Below, one piece after another: positions 42,637-52,604 of a stretch of 64,000 bases of DNA. This DNA is from Methyloversatilis sp. RAC08 (GTDB taxonomy: Bacteria; Pseudomonadota; Gammaproteobacteria; Burkholderiales; Rhodocyclaceae). Where the stretch lies: positions 1,364,001-1,428,000 of the forward strand of contig NZ_CP016448.1 in the NCBI RefSeq assembly GCF_001713355.1, given 5' to 3'. Each line of letters begins with the position of its first letter. Within the stretch, counting starts at the first letter, position 1. Both the position numbers and the translations under genes were made by a program. Below the pieces are notes generated by a model. It did not search any database, had not been told where the DNA came from, and saw only the letters and a program-made list of their open reading frames with translations.

Positions 42637-42956
42637 CGTTTTGCCGGAATCAGTGGTCGATGCCGCGCAGCATCGGAAATTCGGAACCCGGGCACGGCGC
42701 ACGCCGCACCCGCTCAGGTCAGCACAACAAATTCTTTATCGATAACGGTCAGGAATGTCGATTCCTTTCGGAACTGTGTCTCGAAATGCATGCTGATCCG
42801 GCAGATATCCGGCCATGCCGAGATCGGAAAACCTGACGGCGACGTGGGCAAGCAGCGACCTTCATTATGGCCCGCGAGTGATATCGACTCAGGCCGAACC
42901 AGCTTGAGTCCGCCATGGGACCGATGGGACAACGGATGTCCCCAGTGACGGAACGT
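42637..42956. other. Intergenic region between enoyl-CoA hydratase and PilZ genes
   Basis: 320 bases, less GC-rich than its surroundings (an AAATTCTTTATCGATAACGG stretch lies at about 42730). A 72-codon minus-strand frame at 42714-42932 has no ribosome site or family resemblance. The PilZ gene promoter should lie here; I cannot define it. Confidence 0.45.
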
Positions 42957-43766
42957 TCAGCGCCCGCGAAACACCGGTGCGCGTCTGTCTGCGAACGCCG
43001 TCACCCCTTCGACGAAATCCATCGTCGCCGCGCAGCGCGCAAACGCCAGCGCCTCGGCCGCGAGCTGCGCTTCAAGTGATGGGCCGGCAGCCACCAGCAG
43101 GCGCTTGATTTCCGCCAGTGCGTGACGCGGTCCCTGGGCGAAGTGCGCAATGCGCGCCTGCGCTGCGCCATCCAGCCCGGCGGCCGGCACCACCTGTTCG
43201 ACCAGACCGAGCGCCAGCGCTTCCGGCGCAGCAACCCGCCGCGCCGACCACATCAGTTCGCGCGCCCGCCGCTCGCCCAGCGCCTGCATCAGGAACACTG
43301 ACTGGCCACCATCACACGGCAGCGCCAGCCCGGTATAAGCGGTACTGAATACCGCATCGTCGGCGGCGATCACGCAGTCGGATGCCAGCGCGAGCGACAG
43401 CCCGTAGCCGGCACAGGCACCCTGCACCAGCGACAGCACGGGCTGGTGCGCGCGGCGCAGCGCAAGGATGACCGGATTGACCCAGTTCTCGATCAAGGCA
43501 CGATAGGCATCAAGCCGCGCCGGCGCCTCCAGATACAGGGTGGCGCGGAAATCGTTGATGTCGCCGCCGGCGCTGAAGCAGCCGCCCGCACCGCGCAACA
43601 CCAGCACGCGGCAGTCCGGGTCGGCCAGGCTCGTGTCCACCGCCCGGCGCATGGCCTGCAGCATGGCCACCGAAAACGCGTTGCGTCGTGCCGGATTCGA
43701 AATGGTGATCGTCGCAATGCCCTTTTCGCACGCACTGAGTATGTGGCCGTCTACCTGATCCTTCAT
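42957..43766 (-). CDS. Enoyl-CoA hydratase/isomerase family protein
   Basis: 269 residues from ATG 43766. Crotonase fold: ITISNPARRNAFSVAML, oxyanion-hole segment AGGCFSAGGDINDFRA, VQGACAGYGLSLALASDCVI and VFSTAYTGLALPCDGG. The first catalytic Glu position of classic hydratases appears to be Ala-Gly-Tyr and the second is Pro-Cys-Asp, so it may be an isomerase or another crotonase rather than a hydratase. It is 25 bases downstream of mltA. Confidence 0.85.
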   Translation of the reverse strand: MKDQVDGHILSACEKGIATITISNPARRNAFSVAMLQAMRRAVDTSLADPDCRVLVLRGAGGCFSAGGDINDFRATLYLEAPARLDAYRALIENWVNPVILALRRAHQPVLSLVQGACAGYGLSLALASDCVIAADDAVFSTAYTGLALPCDGGQSVFLMQALGERRARELMWSARRVAAPEALALGLVEQVVPAAGLDGAAQARIAHFAQGPRHALAEIKRLLVAAGPSLEAQLAAEALAFARCAATMDFVEGVTAFADRRAPVFRGR

Positions 43767-43791
43767 CGAACCCTCCCTGTCATCCCGCCGC

Positions 43792-45087
43792 TCAGGGCGG
43801 CGTGACGCCGACCGGCAGCAGCACCCACATGCGGCCCTGCTGGCGCATGCGACCTGCCAGCGCGCCGGCCTCCGGACCGAAGCCCCAGAAGAAATCGGCG
43901 CGCACGCCTCCCTTGATCGCGCCACCGGTGTCCTGCGCCATCATGAGCCGACGCAGCGGATCGGCGCTGTTCGGGCGCGTCGTGTCCAGCCACACCGGCG
44001 CGCCCAGCGGCACGCTGCGCGGATCGACCGCGATCACCCGCTCGCCGGCGATCGGCACGCCGAGCGCACCGAGCGGTCCTTCCGGTAGCCCGGGCGCCTG
44101 CTTGCCGATCGGCAGCTCACGAAAGAACACATAGCTCGGGTTGGCCGCCATCATTGTCGCGACACGCGAAGGATTGGCGCGCGCCCACTGCCGGATGCCC
44201 TGCATCGACGCCTGTTCGAGTTTCAGCTCGCCCTGATCGACCAGCCAGCGACCAATCGACTGATAGCTGTGGCCATTCTGGTCGGCATAGCCCACGCGTA
44301 CCCGGCTGCCATCCGGCAGTTCCACCTGGCCGGAACCCTGAACCTGCAGGAAGAACACATCGAGCGCGTCGGCCGCCCAGAACAGCACCTTGCGGTCGAG
44401 TTCAGCCGCGCGCGCGTCTAGTTCGCTGCGCGACCAGTAAGGCACCACCTTGCGTCCCTCGACGCGACCGCGCAGCCGCAGGTGCTTCAGATCCGGGTGC
44501 AGGCTGGCGACGTCGATCACCAGCAGGTCGTCCGGCACACCGTGTATCGGGTGCATATAGATACCGCCACGCGTGCGGCTCGCGCGCAGCAGCGGTTCGT
44601 AATAGCCGGTCACCAGGCCCTGGTCGGTACCGTCGCCATTGAGGAGTTGCCACGGACGGAAGGTGGATTCAAAGAACGCGCGCACCGCAGCGCTGTCTTC
44701 CTGAACGAGCGACGCGAGCGCGGCACACGGCGCGCGCCACTCGGCACGGCTGGCCAGCGCGCTGCAGCTGGCACGCATCGCCGGCAAGGCTTCGCGCAGA
44801 TCGTCGTCGGCCCAGCCTTCGAGCGCGGACCACTCGGCGGCGATCAACTTCGGCGGCAGCTTCGCCTCGGGCACCGGTACGGCGGGTGGGCAGACCGGGC
44901 AGGCGGCGCACGCCGGGCAGGTCGGGCAGACTTGCGGCGTCGCGGCGGCTGGCTGCACATCGGGGCAGGACGTCATGACGGCAGGGCTCGCCGGCCCGGG
45001 CCTCGGGGCCGAGCCGCAGGCGGCGAGCAATGCGGTGGCCGAAGCGAGCACGGCAAGCCGGACGCCGCGGCGGATTTGCTGGAACAT
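43792..45087 (-). CDS. mltA: Membrane-bound lytic murein transglycosylase A (MltA)
   Basis: 431 residues from ATG 45087. Lipoprotein signal with lipobox LLAAC. Residues 38-70 form a proline/cysteine-rich linker with six CxxC-type cysteines (CPTCPACAACPVCPP). The MltA domain follows (GLVTGYYEPLLRASRTRGG; FFLQVQGSGQVELPDGS), then the 3D domain with catalytic Asp residues (MAQDTGGAIKGGVRADFFWG). It cleaves peptidoglycan to 1,6-anhydromuropeptides at the outer membrane. Cysteine linker is unusual. Confidence 0.93.
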   Translation of the reverse strand: MFQQIRRGVRLAVLASATALLAACGSAPRPGPASPAVMTSCPDVQPAAATPQVCPTCPACAACPVCPPAVPVPEAKLPPKLIAAEWSALEGWADDDLREALPAMRASCSALASRAEWRAPCAALASLVQEDSAAVRAFFESTFRPWQLLNGDGTDQGLVTGYYEPLLRASRTRGGIYMHPIHGVPDDLLVIDVASLHPDLKHLRLRGRVEGRKVVPYWSRSELDARAAELDRKVLFWAADALDVFFLQVQGSGQVELPDGSRVRVGYADQNGHSYQSIGRWLVDQGELKLEQASMQGIRQWARANPSRVATMMAANPSYVFFRELPIGKQAPGLPEGPLGALGVPIAGERVIAVDPRSVPLGAPVWLDTTRPNSADPLRRLMMAQDTGGAIKGGVRADFFWGFGPEAGALAGRMRQQGRMWVLLPVGVTPP

Positions 45088-45199
45088 CGTGATGTGCTTT
45101 AGATTGGCGCGCCCGCAGACGCTGAGGGTGCAATGATAACGAGCAGCGGTCCTGCCGGACGGCTGCATTCAAGACGGACGTTTCGCAGACACTTCACCC

Positions 45200-45349
45200 A
45201 TGTGGATATTCCTCCTCGAAGCCGGCGTTGCGCTGGCGCTGCTTCTGTTCATCCTGTGGTGGACGCTGCCGCGCAAGGAAAAGGACGCCTCCGACACCGA
45301 GCCGCCGAAGGCGCTCACCGACAAGAAGGATGACCATGACAGACCGTGA
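45200..45349 (+). CDS. Single-span micropeptide upstream of the DUF815 ATPase
   Basis: 49 residues from ATG 45200: a hydrophobic segment (FLLEAGVALALLLFILWWTL) then a charged tail PRKEKDASDTEPPKALTDKK. Its stop codon lies inside the next gene's start region (14-base overlap), which suggests translational coupling. Small one-helix proteins at this place are common in betaproteobacteria. Function unknown. Confidence 0.65.
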   Translation: MWIFLLEAGVALALLLFILWWTLPRKEKDASDTEPPKALTDKKDDHDRP

Positions 45350-46208
45350 CGGTTTCGAAAGCCTGATCGCCCGCGCGCATGCGCTGTTCGATCGCCTCGA
45401 ACACATGATCCCGGCGCCGCCGGCGCCACCCGACTGGAAGGCGACCGCCTACCGCTGGCGACGCAGCAACGGTCGCGGCCGGCTGGAACCGGTCGCCCAC
45501 CCGCACAAGCTGCGCCTGTCCGACCTGAAGGACATCGACGTGCAGAAGGCGCGCATCACCACCAACACCAAGCAGTTCGTCGACGGCAAGCCGGCCAACA
45601 ATGTGCTGCTGACCGGTGCGCGCGGCACCGGCAAGAGTTCGCTGGTGAAGGCGCTGCTGAATGATTTTTCGAAGAAAGGCCTGCGCCTGATCGAGGTCGA
45701 CCGCGACGATCTGGTCGACCTGCCCGACATCACCGACCTGATCGCCAACCGGCCCGAGCGCTTCATCATCTATTGCGACGACCTGTCGTTCGAATCCGGC
45801 GAGCCGGGCTACAAGGCGTTGAAGAGCATTCTCGACGGCTCGGTGTCGGCGGTGCTCGACAACGTGCTCATCTACGCCACGTCGAACCGGCGTCACCTGA
45901 TGCCGGAATACTTCTCCGAAAACAACGAAGCGAAGCATGTCGACGGCGAAGTGCATCCGGGCGAAGCGACCGAGGAGAAGATTTCGCTGTCCGAGCGCTT
46001 CGGCCTGTGGCTGTCCTTCTACCCCTTCGATCAGGAAGCGTATCTGGACATCGTGCGCCACTGGCTGAAGAAGCTCGGTGTGCCGCCAGACCAGATCGAA
46101 GCATGTCGCGCCGATGCGCTGCGCTGGACGCTGGAACGCGGCTCGCGCAGCGGCCGTGTCGCCTGGCAGTTCGCGCGCGACTGGGCGGGCCAGCATGCCC
46201 GGCAGTGA
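45336..46208 (+). CDS. DUF815-family AAA ATPase
   Basis: 290 residues from ATG 45336 (AAGAAGGA five bases upstream; an ATG six bases earlier is also in frame). P-loop GARGTGKSSLVKALL at about 95-109, Walker B FIIYCDDLSFE, sensor-like YATSNRRHLMP and an RFGLWLSFYPFDQEAYLD arginine-finger region identify the family, whose role is not established. The neighbouring micropeptide may anchor it to the membrane (inference). Confidence 0.85.
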   Translation: MTDRDGFESLIARAHALFDRLEHMIPAPPAPPDWKATAYRWRRSNGRGRLEPVAHPHKLRLSDLKDIDVQKARITTNTKQFVDGKPANNVLLTGARGTGKSSLVKALLNDFSKKGLRLIEVDRDDLVDLPDITDLIANRPERFIIYCDDLSFESGEPGYKALKSILDGSVSAVLDNVLIYATSNRRHLMPEYFSENNEAKHVDGEVHPGEATEEKISLSERFGLWLSFYPFDQEAYLDIVRHWLKKLGVPPDQIEACRADALRWTLERGSRSGRVAWQFARDWAGQHARQ

Positions 46209-46311
46209 ATGCCTCGCTGCGGATTGAAAGTCGGCGCCTGACGGCGCTGTCCCCATCCGTTTGTCCAGCGCTCAGCCGCGGCAACAGGTTTTTTCGGACG
46301 CCACAACCTTC

Positions 46312-47262
46312 ATGACCGAACGCAAACAGGTCGCCGTCGCGGCGGCCGTCATTTTCCGGGACAGCGCACGCGGACGGGAATTCCTGCTCGGCCAGCGCGC
46401 GCCGGGCACCTTCTATCCGGGCTACTGGGAGTTTCCCGGCGGCAAGGTGGAAGCGGGCGAAGCGCCGGTCGATGCGCTCAAGCGCGAGCTGGACGAAGAA
46501 CTGGGCATCACGGTCACCGCCTGTTCGCCCTGGCTCACGCTGTCGCACGAATACGAGCACGCCTTCGTGCGGCTGCACTTTTTCCGGGTCGAAGCCTGGA
46601 AGGGCGCGCTGCAGGACCATGTACACAGCGCGTTGAGCTGGCAGCAGGCCGATGTGCTGACCGTCGGGCCGATGCTGCCGGCCAACGGGCCGGTGCTCAA
46701 ATCGCTGCGCCTGCCCGGTTTCATGGCCATCAGCCATGCCTGGCAGATCGGCCATGCGGCGCAGCTCGACGCCATCCGCCGCGCCTGCGCGCGGCAGCGA
46801 CTGATGCTGCAGATCCGTGAACCGGTGATGGATGACGCGACGCAGGCCTTCGCCGCCGACGCGATCCGGCTGGCGCACGCCGGCGGTTCGCCTGCCGTCG
46901 TCAACGGCGAGCCGGCGCTCGCCCGCGCGCTGGGCGCCGATGGCGTGCATCTGAAGTCGGCGCAGCTTGCCGCGCTGGCAGCCCGACCCGACTTCGAATG
47001 GGTCGGCGCGTCCTGCCACACGGCCGACGAACTCGCGCAGGCCCAGCGGCTGGGCCTCGACTACGCGGTGGTCGGCCCGGTGCTGCCGACCGCCACTCAT
47101 CCCGGCGCAGCTGGCCTCGGTTGGGACACGCTGACGGCGCTGGTTGCCGACTGCGGCATTCCGGTGTTCGCCATCGGCGGGCTCGACGCATCGCACAGGC
47201 AGGCGGCGCACGCCTGCGGTGCGCACGGCATCGCTGCCATTCGCGGCGCCTGGACGACATGA
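46312..47262 (+). CDS. Nudix hydrolase fused to a thiamine-phosphate-synthase-like domain
   Basis: 316 residues from ATG 46312. The N-terminal MutT-type Nudix domain has an intact box from GGKVEAGEAP to RELDEELG. The C-terminal half (about 150-316) is a ThiE-like TIM barrel: RQRLMLQIREPVMDD, ADGVHLKSAQL, ASCHTADELAQA, LDYAVVGPVLPTATHPG and FAIGGLD. The first domain should remove 8-oxo-dGTP or a similar nucleotide; the second probably no longer makes thiamine phosphate. Such fusions are common in beta- and gammaproteobacteria. Confidence 0.9.
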   Translation: MTERKQVAVAAAVIFRDSARGREFLLGQRAPGTFYPGYWEFPGGKVEAGEAPVDALKRELDEELGITVTACSPWLTLSHEYEHAFVRLHFFRVEAWKGALQDHVHSALSWQQADVLTVGPMLPANGPVLKSLRLPGFMAISHAWQIGHAAQLDAIRRACARQRLMLQIREPVMDDATQAFAADAIRLAHAGGSPAVVNGEPALARALGADGVHLKSAQLAALAARPDFEWVGASCHTADELAQAQRLGLDYAVVGPVLPTATHPGAAGLGWDTLTALVADCGIPVFAIGGLDASHRQAAHACGAHGIAAIRGAWTT

Positions 47263-48152
47263 CAGCGCGTCGCCTTTTTCTTCGTCAGTGCGGCGCCATG
47301 GCCCTGGCGACCGCGCTGCCGACGGCACTGCCCGCGGCGCCGACCGCCCCGTACGATCACGGCCTGCTGTGGAAGATCACGCTCGGTGACGCACCGGTCA
47401 GCCATCTGTTCGGCACGCTGCACAGCGGTGAGCCGCGCGTGCTCGACCGTGCTGCACCGCTGTACACCTATATAGATGCAGCGCGCGTCTTCATGCCGGA
47501 ACTGGTCGCCGATGCCGACGCCGTGAATGCCTTCATGGCTGCCAGCACTTCGGACGCCGACGACCTGCCGAAAAAGGTCGGCAGGAAGCACTGGCCGCAG
47601 GTGTCGCAGAAGCTTGCGCTGCATGGCGTCGACGAACGCGTGCAGCCGCGGTTGCGCCCGTGGGCGGCGCTGGTGACGCTGCTGCAGCCGGTCGGCGGCG
47701 CGCAGCCCACGCTAGACGAGGTATTGGTGCGCCGCGCGCGTGCCTCAGGCCGGAAAATCCTGCCGATCGAAAACGTGCAGGAACAGATCGATGCGATCGC
47801 GCGCCTGCCCGACGCGACGGTCATGGCGCTGCTGATCGACAGCGCGCGCCGGCACGATGCGATACAGGCCGGTGTGTCGCCGATGACCGACGCCTGGCTG
47901 GCCGGCGACACCGGCGAGCTGGCACGCATCAATACCCGGCTGATCGGCGATGACAAGGCGCTGCGGCGCCATGCCGACCTGTTCATGCAGTCGCTGCTCG
48001 GCCAGCGCAATGCGCGATTCGTGGAACGCCTGCTGCCGCAGATCCGCGAGGGCGGCGTGTTTGCCGCTTTCGGCGCCTCCCACCTCACCGGACCGGAAGG
48101 CGTGCTCGCACGCCTGCTGCAGGCCGGCTGCACGACGGACCGCATCGCCTGA
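47259..48152 (+). CDS. TraB/GumN-family protein
   Basis: 297 residues, overlapping the Nudix gene by ATGA. A twin-arginine-like start ([20 protein letters not shown]) leads into a signal peptide. TraB/GumN motifs: [20 protein letters not shown] at the front, [14 protein letters not shown] in the middle and [20 protein letters not shown] at the end, with conserved GxLH and GxxHL histidines. Related to TIKI metalloproteases; bacterial substrates are unknown. Confidence 0.85.
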   Translation: MTARRLFLRQCGAMALATALPTALPAAPTAPYDHGLLWKITLGDAPVSHLFGTLHSGEPRVLDRAAPLYTYIDAARVFMPELVADADAVNAFMAASTSDADDLPKKVGRKHWPQVSQKLALHGVDERVQPRLRPWAALVTLLQPVGGAQPTLDEVLVRRARASGRKILPIENVQEQIDAIARLPDATVMALLIDSARRHDAIQAGVSPMTDAWLAGDTGELARINTRLIGDDKALRRHADLFMQSLLGQRNARFVERLLPQIREGGVFAAFGASHLTGPEGVLARLLQAGCTTDRIA

Positions 48153-48243
48153 CTCCAGTTTTCCGCGCCTGTGCCGTGAATCTCTTGGCAAATCGCCTCG
48201 CGCGGCCACTCAAGGCACTGCGGGGCCCCACAGGAGACTTCTC

Positions 48244-50280
48244 ATGAACGCATTCAGCCGCCTTTCGGTGGTCCATCAGCTTTCGATTTCGATCGGCCTG
48301 CTTTGCGCGGTGATTTTCGCTTCGCTGATCGTCATCGTATCGATGTCCACCCAGCGTTCCACGCTGCAGCAGACAGAAGCGCATCTTGGTGAGCAGGCCG
48401 ATGCCACGGTGAAGCTGCTCGACCTGAGCTATCACAATGCAATGGCCAGTGCCGAAAAGGGCATGAGCGCATTGAAACGCGGGCTCGGCGGTGACGTGGT
48501 GATCGGCGAGGACACGATGCCAATGGGCAGCTACGGCGCGGTACGCATCGCACGCGTCAATGGCGCGGCACTCAATGGCGACACCGACCGCGTCAGCGGG
48601 CTGCGCGACCTGATCGGTGCCGATCCGGCGATCATGGTGCGCGTCGGTGACGAGTTCGTCCGCGTGGCGACGCTGCTGAAGGACAAGGACGGCAAGTCGA
48701 TGGCCGGCAAGGCCATCAGCAAGAGCAAGGAAACCGACACCCTGCTCGCCGGCAAGCCGTATTCGGGCGTTGTGGTCCGCAATGGCCGCTTCTACATCTC
48801 CTCGCTGGAACCGATCAAGGACGCTTCGGGCAATGTGGTCGGCGCGCTGTCGGCACGGGTTGACGTTCAACAGGGCATCGACCAGCTGTTCGCGTCGCTG
48901 AAAACCCTGCGCATCGGCGACACCGGCTATCTGCATATCCTGAAGCCGGGCGAGTCGGCAGACGCGAGCGAAATGATCCTGCACCCCGAACACGCCGGAA
49001 AGTCGATCGCCGACATCGGCAACCCGGCGCTGACCAGTGTCATCGCACAACAACTCGACATGAAGAATGGCCAGCTGGTGTATGACTGGCCGCTCGCCGA
49101 TGGCAGCCTGGCACCCAAGCTCGCCACCTTCCGCACCTCGGATACCTGGGGCTGGATGGTGTCCTCAGGCGCGCATGTCGCTGAATTCACGGCCGCCGGC
49201 GTGCGGCTGCGCAACCAGTTGATCATGATCTGCGTCGGCGCCGCCCTGCTGCTGGCGGCGCTGACCTGGTGGCTGGCGCACAGCCGTCTCGTGCGGCTGA
49301 AGGATGTGTCGGCGGCGATGACCCGACTGGGCAATGGCGATTTCAGCCAGCGTCTTGCGGTGCAGGCCGGCGAAAGCCGCAATGAACTTGACCTGATCAC
49401 CGTGCAGATCAACGAAGCGACGCGCAAGACGGCCGCGCTGATCACCGCCACGGCTGACGCGGCCCGCGCGGTGGGCGCAGCGGCGCGTTCGCTGCGTGCC
49501 GGCTCGAGCGAAGTGGTCGAAGGTTCGACCGAACAGAGCAGCGCCGCGGCCGGCCTTGCCGCCGCAATCGAAGAACTGTCGGTCAGCATCACCCACGTGG
49601 CCGACAGCGCCGGTGTGGCCGATGCGGTCAGCCGCGAGGCGCGCAGTGCCGCGATGGACGGCGAGCGGCAGTTGCACGCCGTGGTCGATGGCATGCAGCA
49701 CATCGCGCGCGACATCAATGACGCCTCGACCGCCGTGACCGATCTGGCCGGCCGCACACGCGAAATCTCGAATGTCGGCCGCATCATCCAGGAAATCGCT
49801 GAACAGACCAATCTGCTGGCACTCAACGCGGCCATCGAAGCGGCACGCGCCGGTGAATCCGGCCGCGGCTTCGCCGTGGTGGCCGACGAAGTGCGCAAGC
49901 TGGCCGAACGCACGGCCGCCTCGACGAAGGAAATCGCCAGCATGGTGAGCAGCGTGCAGGCCGACGCCGACAAGGTCGTGCAGCGCATCAGCGAAGTCAG
50001 CGATCAGGTCGCCACCGGCGTGAGCCGGGCGACCGAAGCCGGTGCCGTGTTGCGTGTCATCAGCGAGCAAAGCGAACGCACCGCCTCCGCGATGAAGGAA
50101 ATCGCCGCTGCCACGCGCGAACAGAGCAGCGCCAGCCAGAGCGTGGCGCAGGGTGTGGAACGCATCGCCGGCATGGCGGAACAGAATGCCGACGTCACCC
50201 GGCGCGCCGACGGTGAAACACTCGGTCTGGAAAAGCTCGCCGGCCAGCTGCAGGAAAACGTCGGCCGCTTCGTGGTCTGA
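48244..50280 (+). CDS. Methyl-accepting chemotaxis protein with periplasmic Cache domain
   Basis: 678 residues from ATG 48244. First membrane helix about 12-35, periplasmic Cache-type sensor about 36-320 ([44 protein letters not shown]), second helix about 325-345, HAMP, then a signalling coiled coil with the universal tip [19 protein letters not shown] near 520. It should send signals to CheA/CheW. Ligand unknown. No other che genes are present here. Confidence 0.93.
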   Translation: MNAFSRLSVVHQLSISIGLLCAVIFASLIVIVSMSTQRSTLQQTEAHLGEQADATVKLLDLSYHNAMASAEKGMSALKRGLGGDVVIGEDTMPMGSYGAVRIARVNGAALNGDTDRVSGLRDLIGADPAIMVRVGDEFVRVATLLKDKDGKSMAGKAISKSKETDTLLAGKPYSGVVVRNGRFYISSLEPIKDASGNVVGALSARVDVQQGIDQLFASLKTLRIGDTGYLHILKPGESADASEMILHPEHAGKSIADIGNPALTSVIAQQLDMKNGQLVYDWPLADGSLAPKLATFRTSDTWGWMVSSGAHVAEFTAAGVRLRNQLIMICVGAALLLAALTWWLAHSRLVRLKDVSAAMTRLGNGDFSQRLAVQAGESRNELDLITVQINEATRKTAALITATADAARAVGAAARSLRAGSSEVVEGSTEQSSAAAGLAAAIEELSVSITHVADSAGVADAVSREARSAAMDGERQLHAVVDGMQHIARDINDASTAVTDLAGRTREISNVGRIIQEIAEQTNLLALNAAIEAARAGESGRGFAVVADEVRKLAERTAASTKEIASMVSSVQADADKVVQRISEVSDQVATGVSRATEAGAVLRVISEQSERTASAMKEIAAATREQSSASQSVAQGVERIAGMAEQNADVTRRADGETLGLEKLAGQLQENVGRFVV

Positions 50281-50342
50281 GTATCGACTACCGGGCGAGG
50301 TATCCGGACGCGGCGTCGGATCGACGTGACCACCGCGGCAGA

Positions 50343-51101
50343 TCAGCGCCGCGGCGCCCTTCGGAAGAGAGGCCTCAGGTCATCGAGAGCGGGGATCAGC
50401 GCCAGCACGACAAGCAGCGCTGCCAGTGGCAGGGTGGACACGTAGCCCACATGCTTGAAACCCAGTGCCCCGGCCACTCCACCCCCGAAGAAGCAGGCGG
50501 TCAGCGACAGCAGGACGCGCAGACGATCACGATCCGCGCTCACCTGCTGGCCGGCGGCTCGCCCGCGGTTCCAGTAGATCAGCTTGCCCAGCTCGATGCC
50601 GATGTCGGTGATCACGCCGGTCAGGTGCGTCGTGCGCACTTCCCCGTGCGACAGCTTGGTGATGATGGCGTTCTGCAAGCCCATGATGAAACACAGCAGC
50701 ATGACGGTCAGCGGCACGAACAGGCCCTGGATCTCCGACAGCCGCGCCCCGAGCAAGCCGAAACACAGCAGCAGGCCGGCTTCCAGCAGCAGGGGCAGCG
50801 CATATTCGCCGTGCAGCTTCCGGCCACGTGAATAGTTGATCATGATGGCGCTGCAGGCGGCACCGCTCAGGAATGACAGCAGACCGCCCAGCCCGGCGAG
50901 CACCAGGCCGTATTCGCGCAGCACCAGATCGTCGGCAATCGCAGACACGATGCCTGTCATGTGCGACGTGTACTGAGCGACAGCGAGGAACCCGCCCGCG
51001 TTGATGGCACCCGCGACAAACGCGAGCGCAAAGCCGAGGTGACGGTTGGCGTCCGGCGTCCGGACACGTCCCGTCAGCTGCCGGACGTACTGTATAGGCA
51101 T
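50343..51101 (-). CDS. DUF1275 (YoaK-type) membrane protein
   Basis: 252 residues from ATG 51101. Six hydrophobic helices; family motifs LAFVAGAINAGGFLAVAQYT, SHMTGIVSAIADDL, LCFIMGLQNAIITKLS and TTHLTGVITDIGIELGKLI. Function unknown; the family has been suggested to be transporters. It converges on the chemoreceptor gene and is divergent from rlmJ. Confidence 0.87.
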   Translation of the reverse strand: MPIQYVRQLTGRVRTPDANRHLGFALAFVAGAINAGGFLAVAQYTSHMTGIVSAIADDLVLREYGLVLAGLGGLLSFLSGAACSAIMINYSRGRKLHGEYALPLLLEAGLLLCFGLLGARLSEIQGLFVPLTVMLLCFIMGLQNAIITKLSHGEVRTTHLTGVITDIGIELGKLIYWNRGRAAGQQVSADRDRLRVLLSLTACFFGGGVAGALGFKHVGYVSTLPLAALLVVLALIPALDDLRPLFRRAPRR

Positions 51102-51226
51102 CGAAGCACTTCTTTCCCGAGCGGAAGGCAACCAGCCCAAGTCCGGATCGTATCGCATCGCCCCACAACGCCGGTTGGCGCACCGGGCGGCGACGTATAC
51201 TTGCGTTCCACCTCCCCCGCCCCGCC

Positions 51227-52072
51227 ATGCTCAGTTACCGCCACGCCTTCCATGCAGGCAACCCGGCCGATGTGCTCAAGCACTTCGTCCTCGTTGAACT
51301 GCTTCAGCACCTGAACCAGAAGGACAAACCTTACTGGTACATCGATACGCACGCCGGTGCCGGCGGCTATGCGCTCGACAGTGGCTTCGCGGCCAAGAAC
51401 GCCGAGTACGCCAGCGGCATCGCAAGACTGTGGGCGGCGCCCGACCTGCCGCCGCAGCTTGCGACCTATGTCGATCTGGTGCGCGCCTTCAACAGCGGCC
51501 CCAAACTGCGCGCCTATCCGGGCTCGCCGATGATTGCGCGCGCGCTGCTGCGCGACGACGACCGGATGCGACTGTTCGAGTTGCACACGGCCGACAACAA
51601 GCTGCTGAACGCCGCCTTCGCAGAGGCCGGTCGCAGCGTGAAGGTCGAAAAATCCGACGGCTTTTCCGGCCTGCGCACCCTGTTGCCGCCGCCGCCGCGT
51701 CGTGCGCTGGTGCTGATTGACCCGCCGTACGAAATCCGCGAAGACTACCGGCTCGCCTTCGAAACGCTGCGCGACGCCAACACGCGGTTTCCGAGCGGCA
51801 CCTACTGCCTGTGGTATCCGCAGCTGCACCGCATGGAATCGCGCGACCTGCCGGCCAAACTCAAACGCCTGCCGGTGCCGGCCTGGCTGCATGTGTCGCT
51901 GACCACGCGCAAGCCGTCGCCGGACGGCTTCGGCATGCACGGCAGCGGCCTGTTCATCGTCAATCCGCCGTGGACGCTTCCAGGCACGCTGAAGACCGTG
52001 TTGCCCTGGCTCACGCGCACGCTGGCGCTTGACGACGGCGCCAAATTCGAACTCGATTTCAAGATTCCGTAA
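51227..52072 (+). CDS. rlmJ: 23S rRNA (adenine2030-N6)-methyltransferase RlmJ
   Basis: 281 residues, usual length. MLSYRHAFHAGNPADVLKH is the hallmark start. AdoMet site YIDTHAGAGGYAL and catalytic motif LIDPPYEIREDYR are intact. It methylates A2030 of 23S rRNA. It is followed nine bases later by a DUF2721 gene. Confidence 0.95.
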   Translation: MLSYRHAFHAGNPADVLKHFVLVELLQHLNQKDKPYWYIDTHAGAGGYALDSGFAAKNAEYASGIARLWAAPDLPPQLATYVDLVRAFNSGPKLRAYPGSPMIARALLRDDDRMRLFELHTADNKLLNAAFAEAGRSVKVEKSDGFSGLRTLLPPPPRRALVLIDPPYEIREDYRLAFETLRDANTRFPSGTYCLWYPQLHRMESRDLPAKLKRLPVPAWLHVSLTTRKPSPDGFGMHGSGLFIVNPPWTLPGTLKTVLPWLTRTLALDDGAKFELDFKIP

Positions 52073-52081
52073 GGCACGGCC

Positions 52082-52522
52082 ATGGTTCTGCAGACCACCA
52101 TCGACACCATCACGCACGCCATCGGCCTGGCCGTGGCACCGGTCTTCCTGCTGACCGCGATCGCCACGCTGATCGGTACGCTGAACAACCGGCTCGGTCG
52201 CATCATCGACCGCCGCCGCGTCGTGCTGGCGCGGGGTGGCAAGCAATGCGAAGACGAAACCATGAGCAACGCGACCGAACTCGCGCTGCTGTCGCAGCGT
52301 GCGCGACTGGTCTATCTGGCCGTGCTGTTCGCCGTACTGTCGGCGCTGATGGTCTGTCTGGTGGTGTCGTGCGCCTTCTTCGGCGTGCTGTTCACGGTCG
52401 TGCTGTCCGACCTGCTGGCCGGCTTCTTCGTACTGGCCATGCTGTCGCTGATCCTGTCGCTGAGTCTGTTCCTGCGCGAAGTGTTCGTGGCGGTGTTCAC
52501 CGCCACCCACGCCAACCGCTAA
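52082..52522 (+). CDS. DUF2721 membrane protein
   Basis: 146 residues. Three hydrophobic helices (LAVAPVFLLTAIATLIGTL; AVLFAVLSALMVCLVVSCAF; LLAGFFVLAMLSLILSLSLF) separated by the NNRLGRIIDRRR motif of DUF2721. Function unknown. Probably co-transcribed with rlmJ. Confidence 0.85.
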   Translation: MVLQTTIDTITHAIGLAVAPVFLLTAIATLIGTLNNRLGRIIDRRRVVLARGGKQCEDETMSNATELALLSQRARLVYLAVLFAVLSALMVCLVVSCAFFGVLFTVVLSDLLAGFFVLAMLSLILSLSLFLREVFVAVFTATHANR

Positions 52523-52604
52523 ACAGCCGACGAACGGCGGCCCCGCTGGCTTCAGGCAGCCGCGGCGGGGGTCGTTAACCGATGCTCACACGAGGAGAGC
52601 ATCG

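Noticed and set aside
42714-42932. 72-codon minus-strand frame in an intergenic region
   Set aside because: No ribosome site, no hydrophobic or domain pattern; too short to support.
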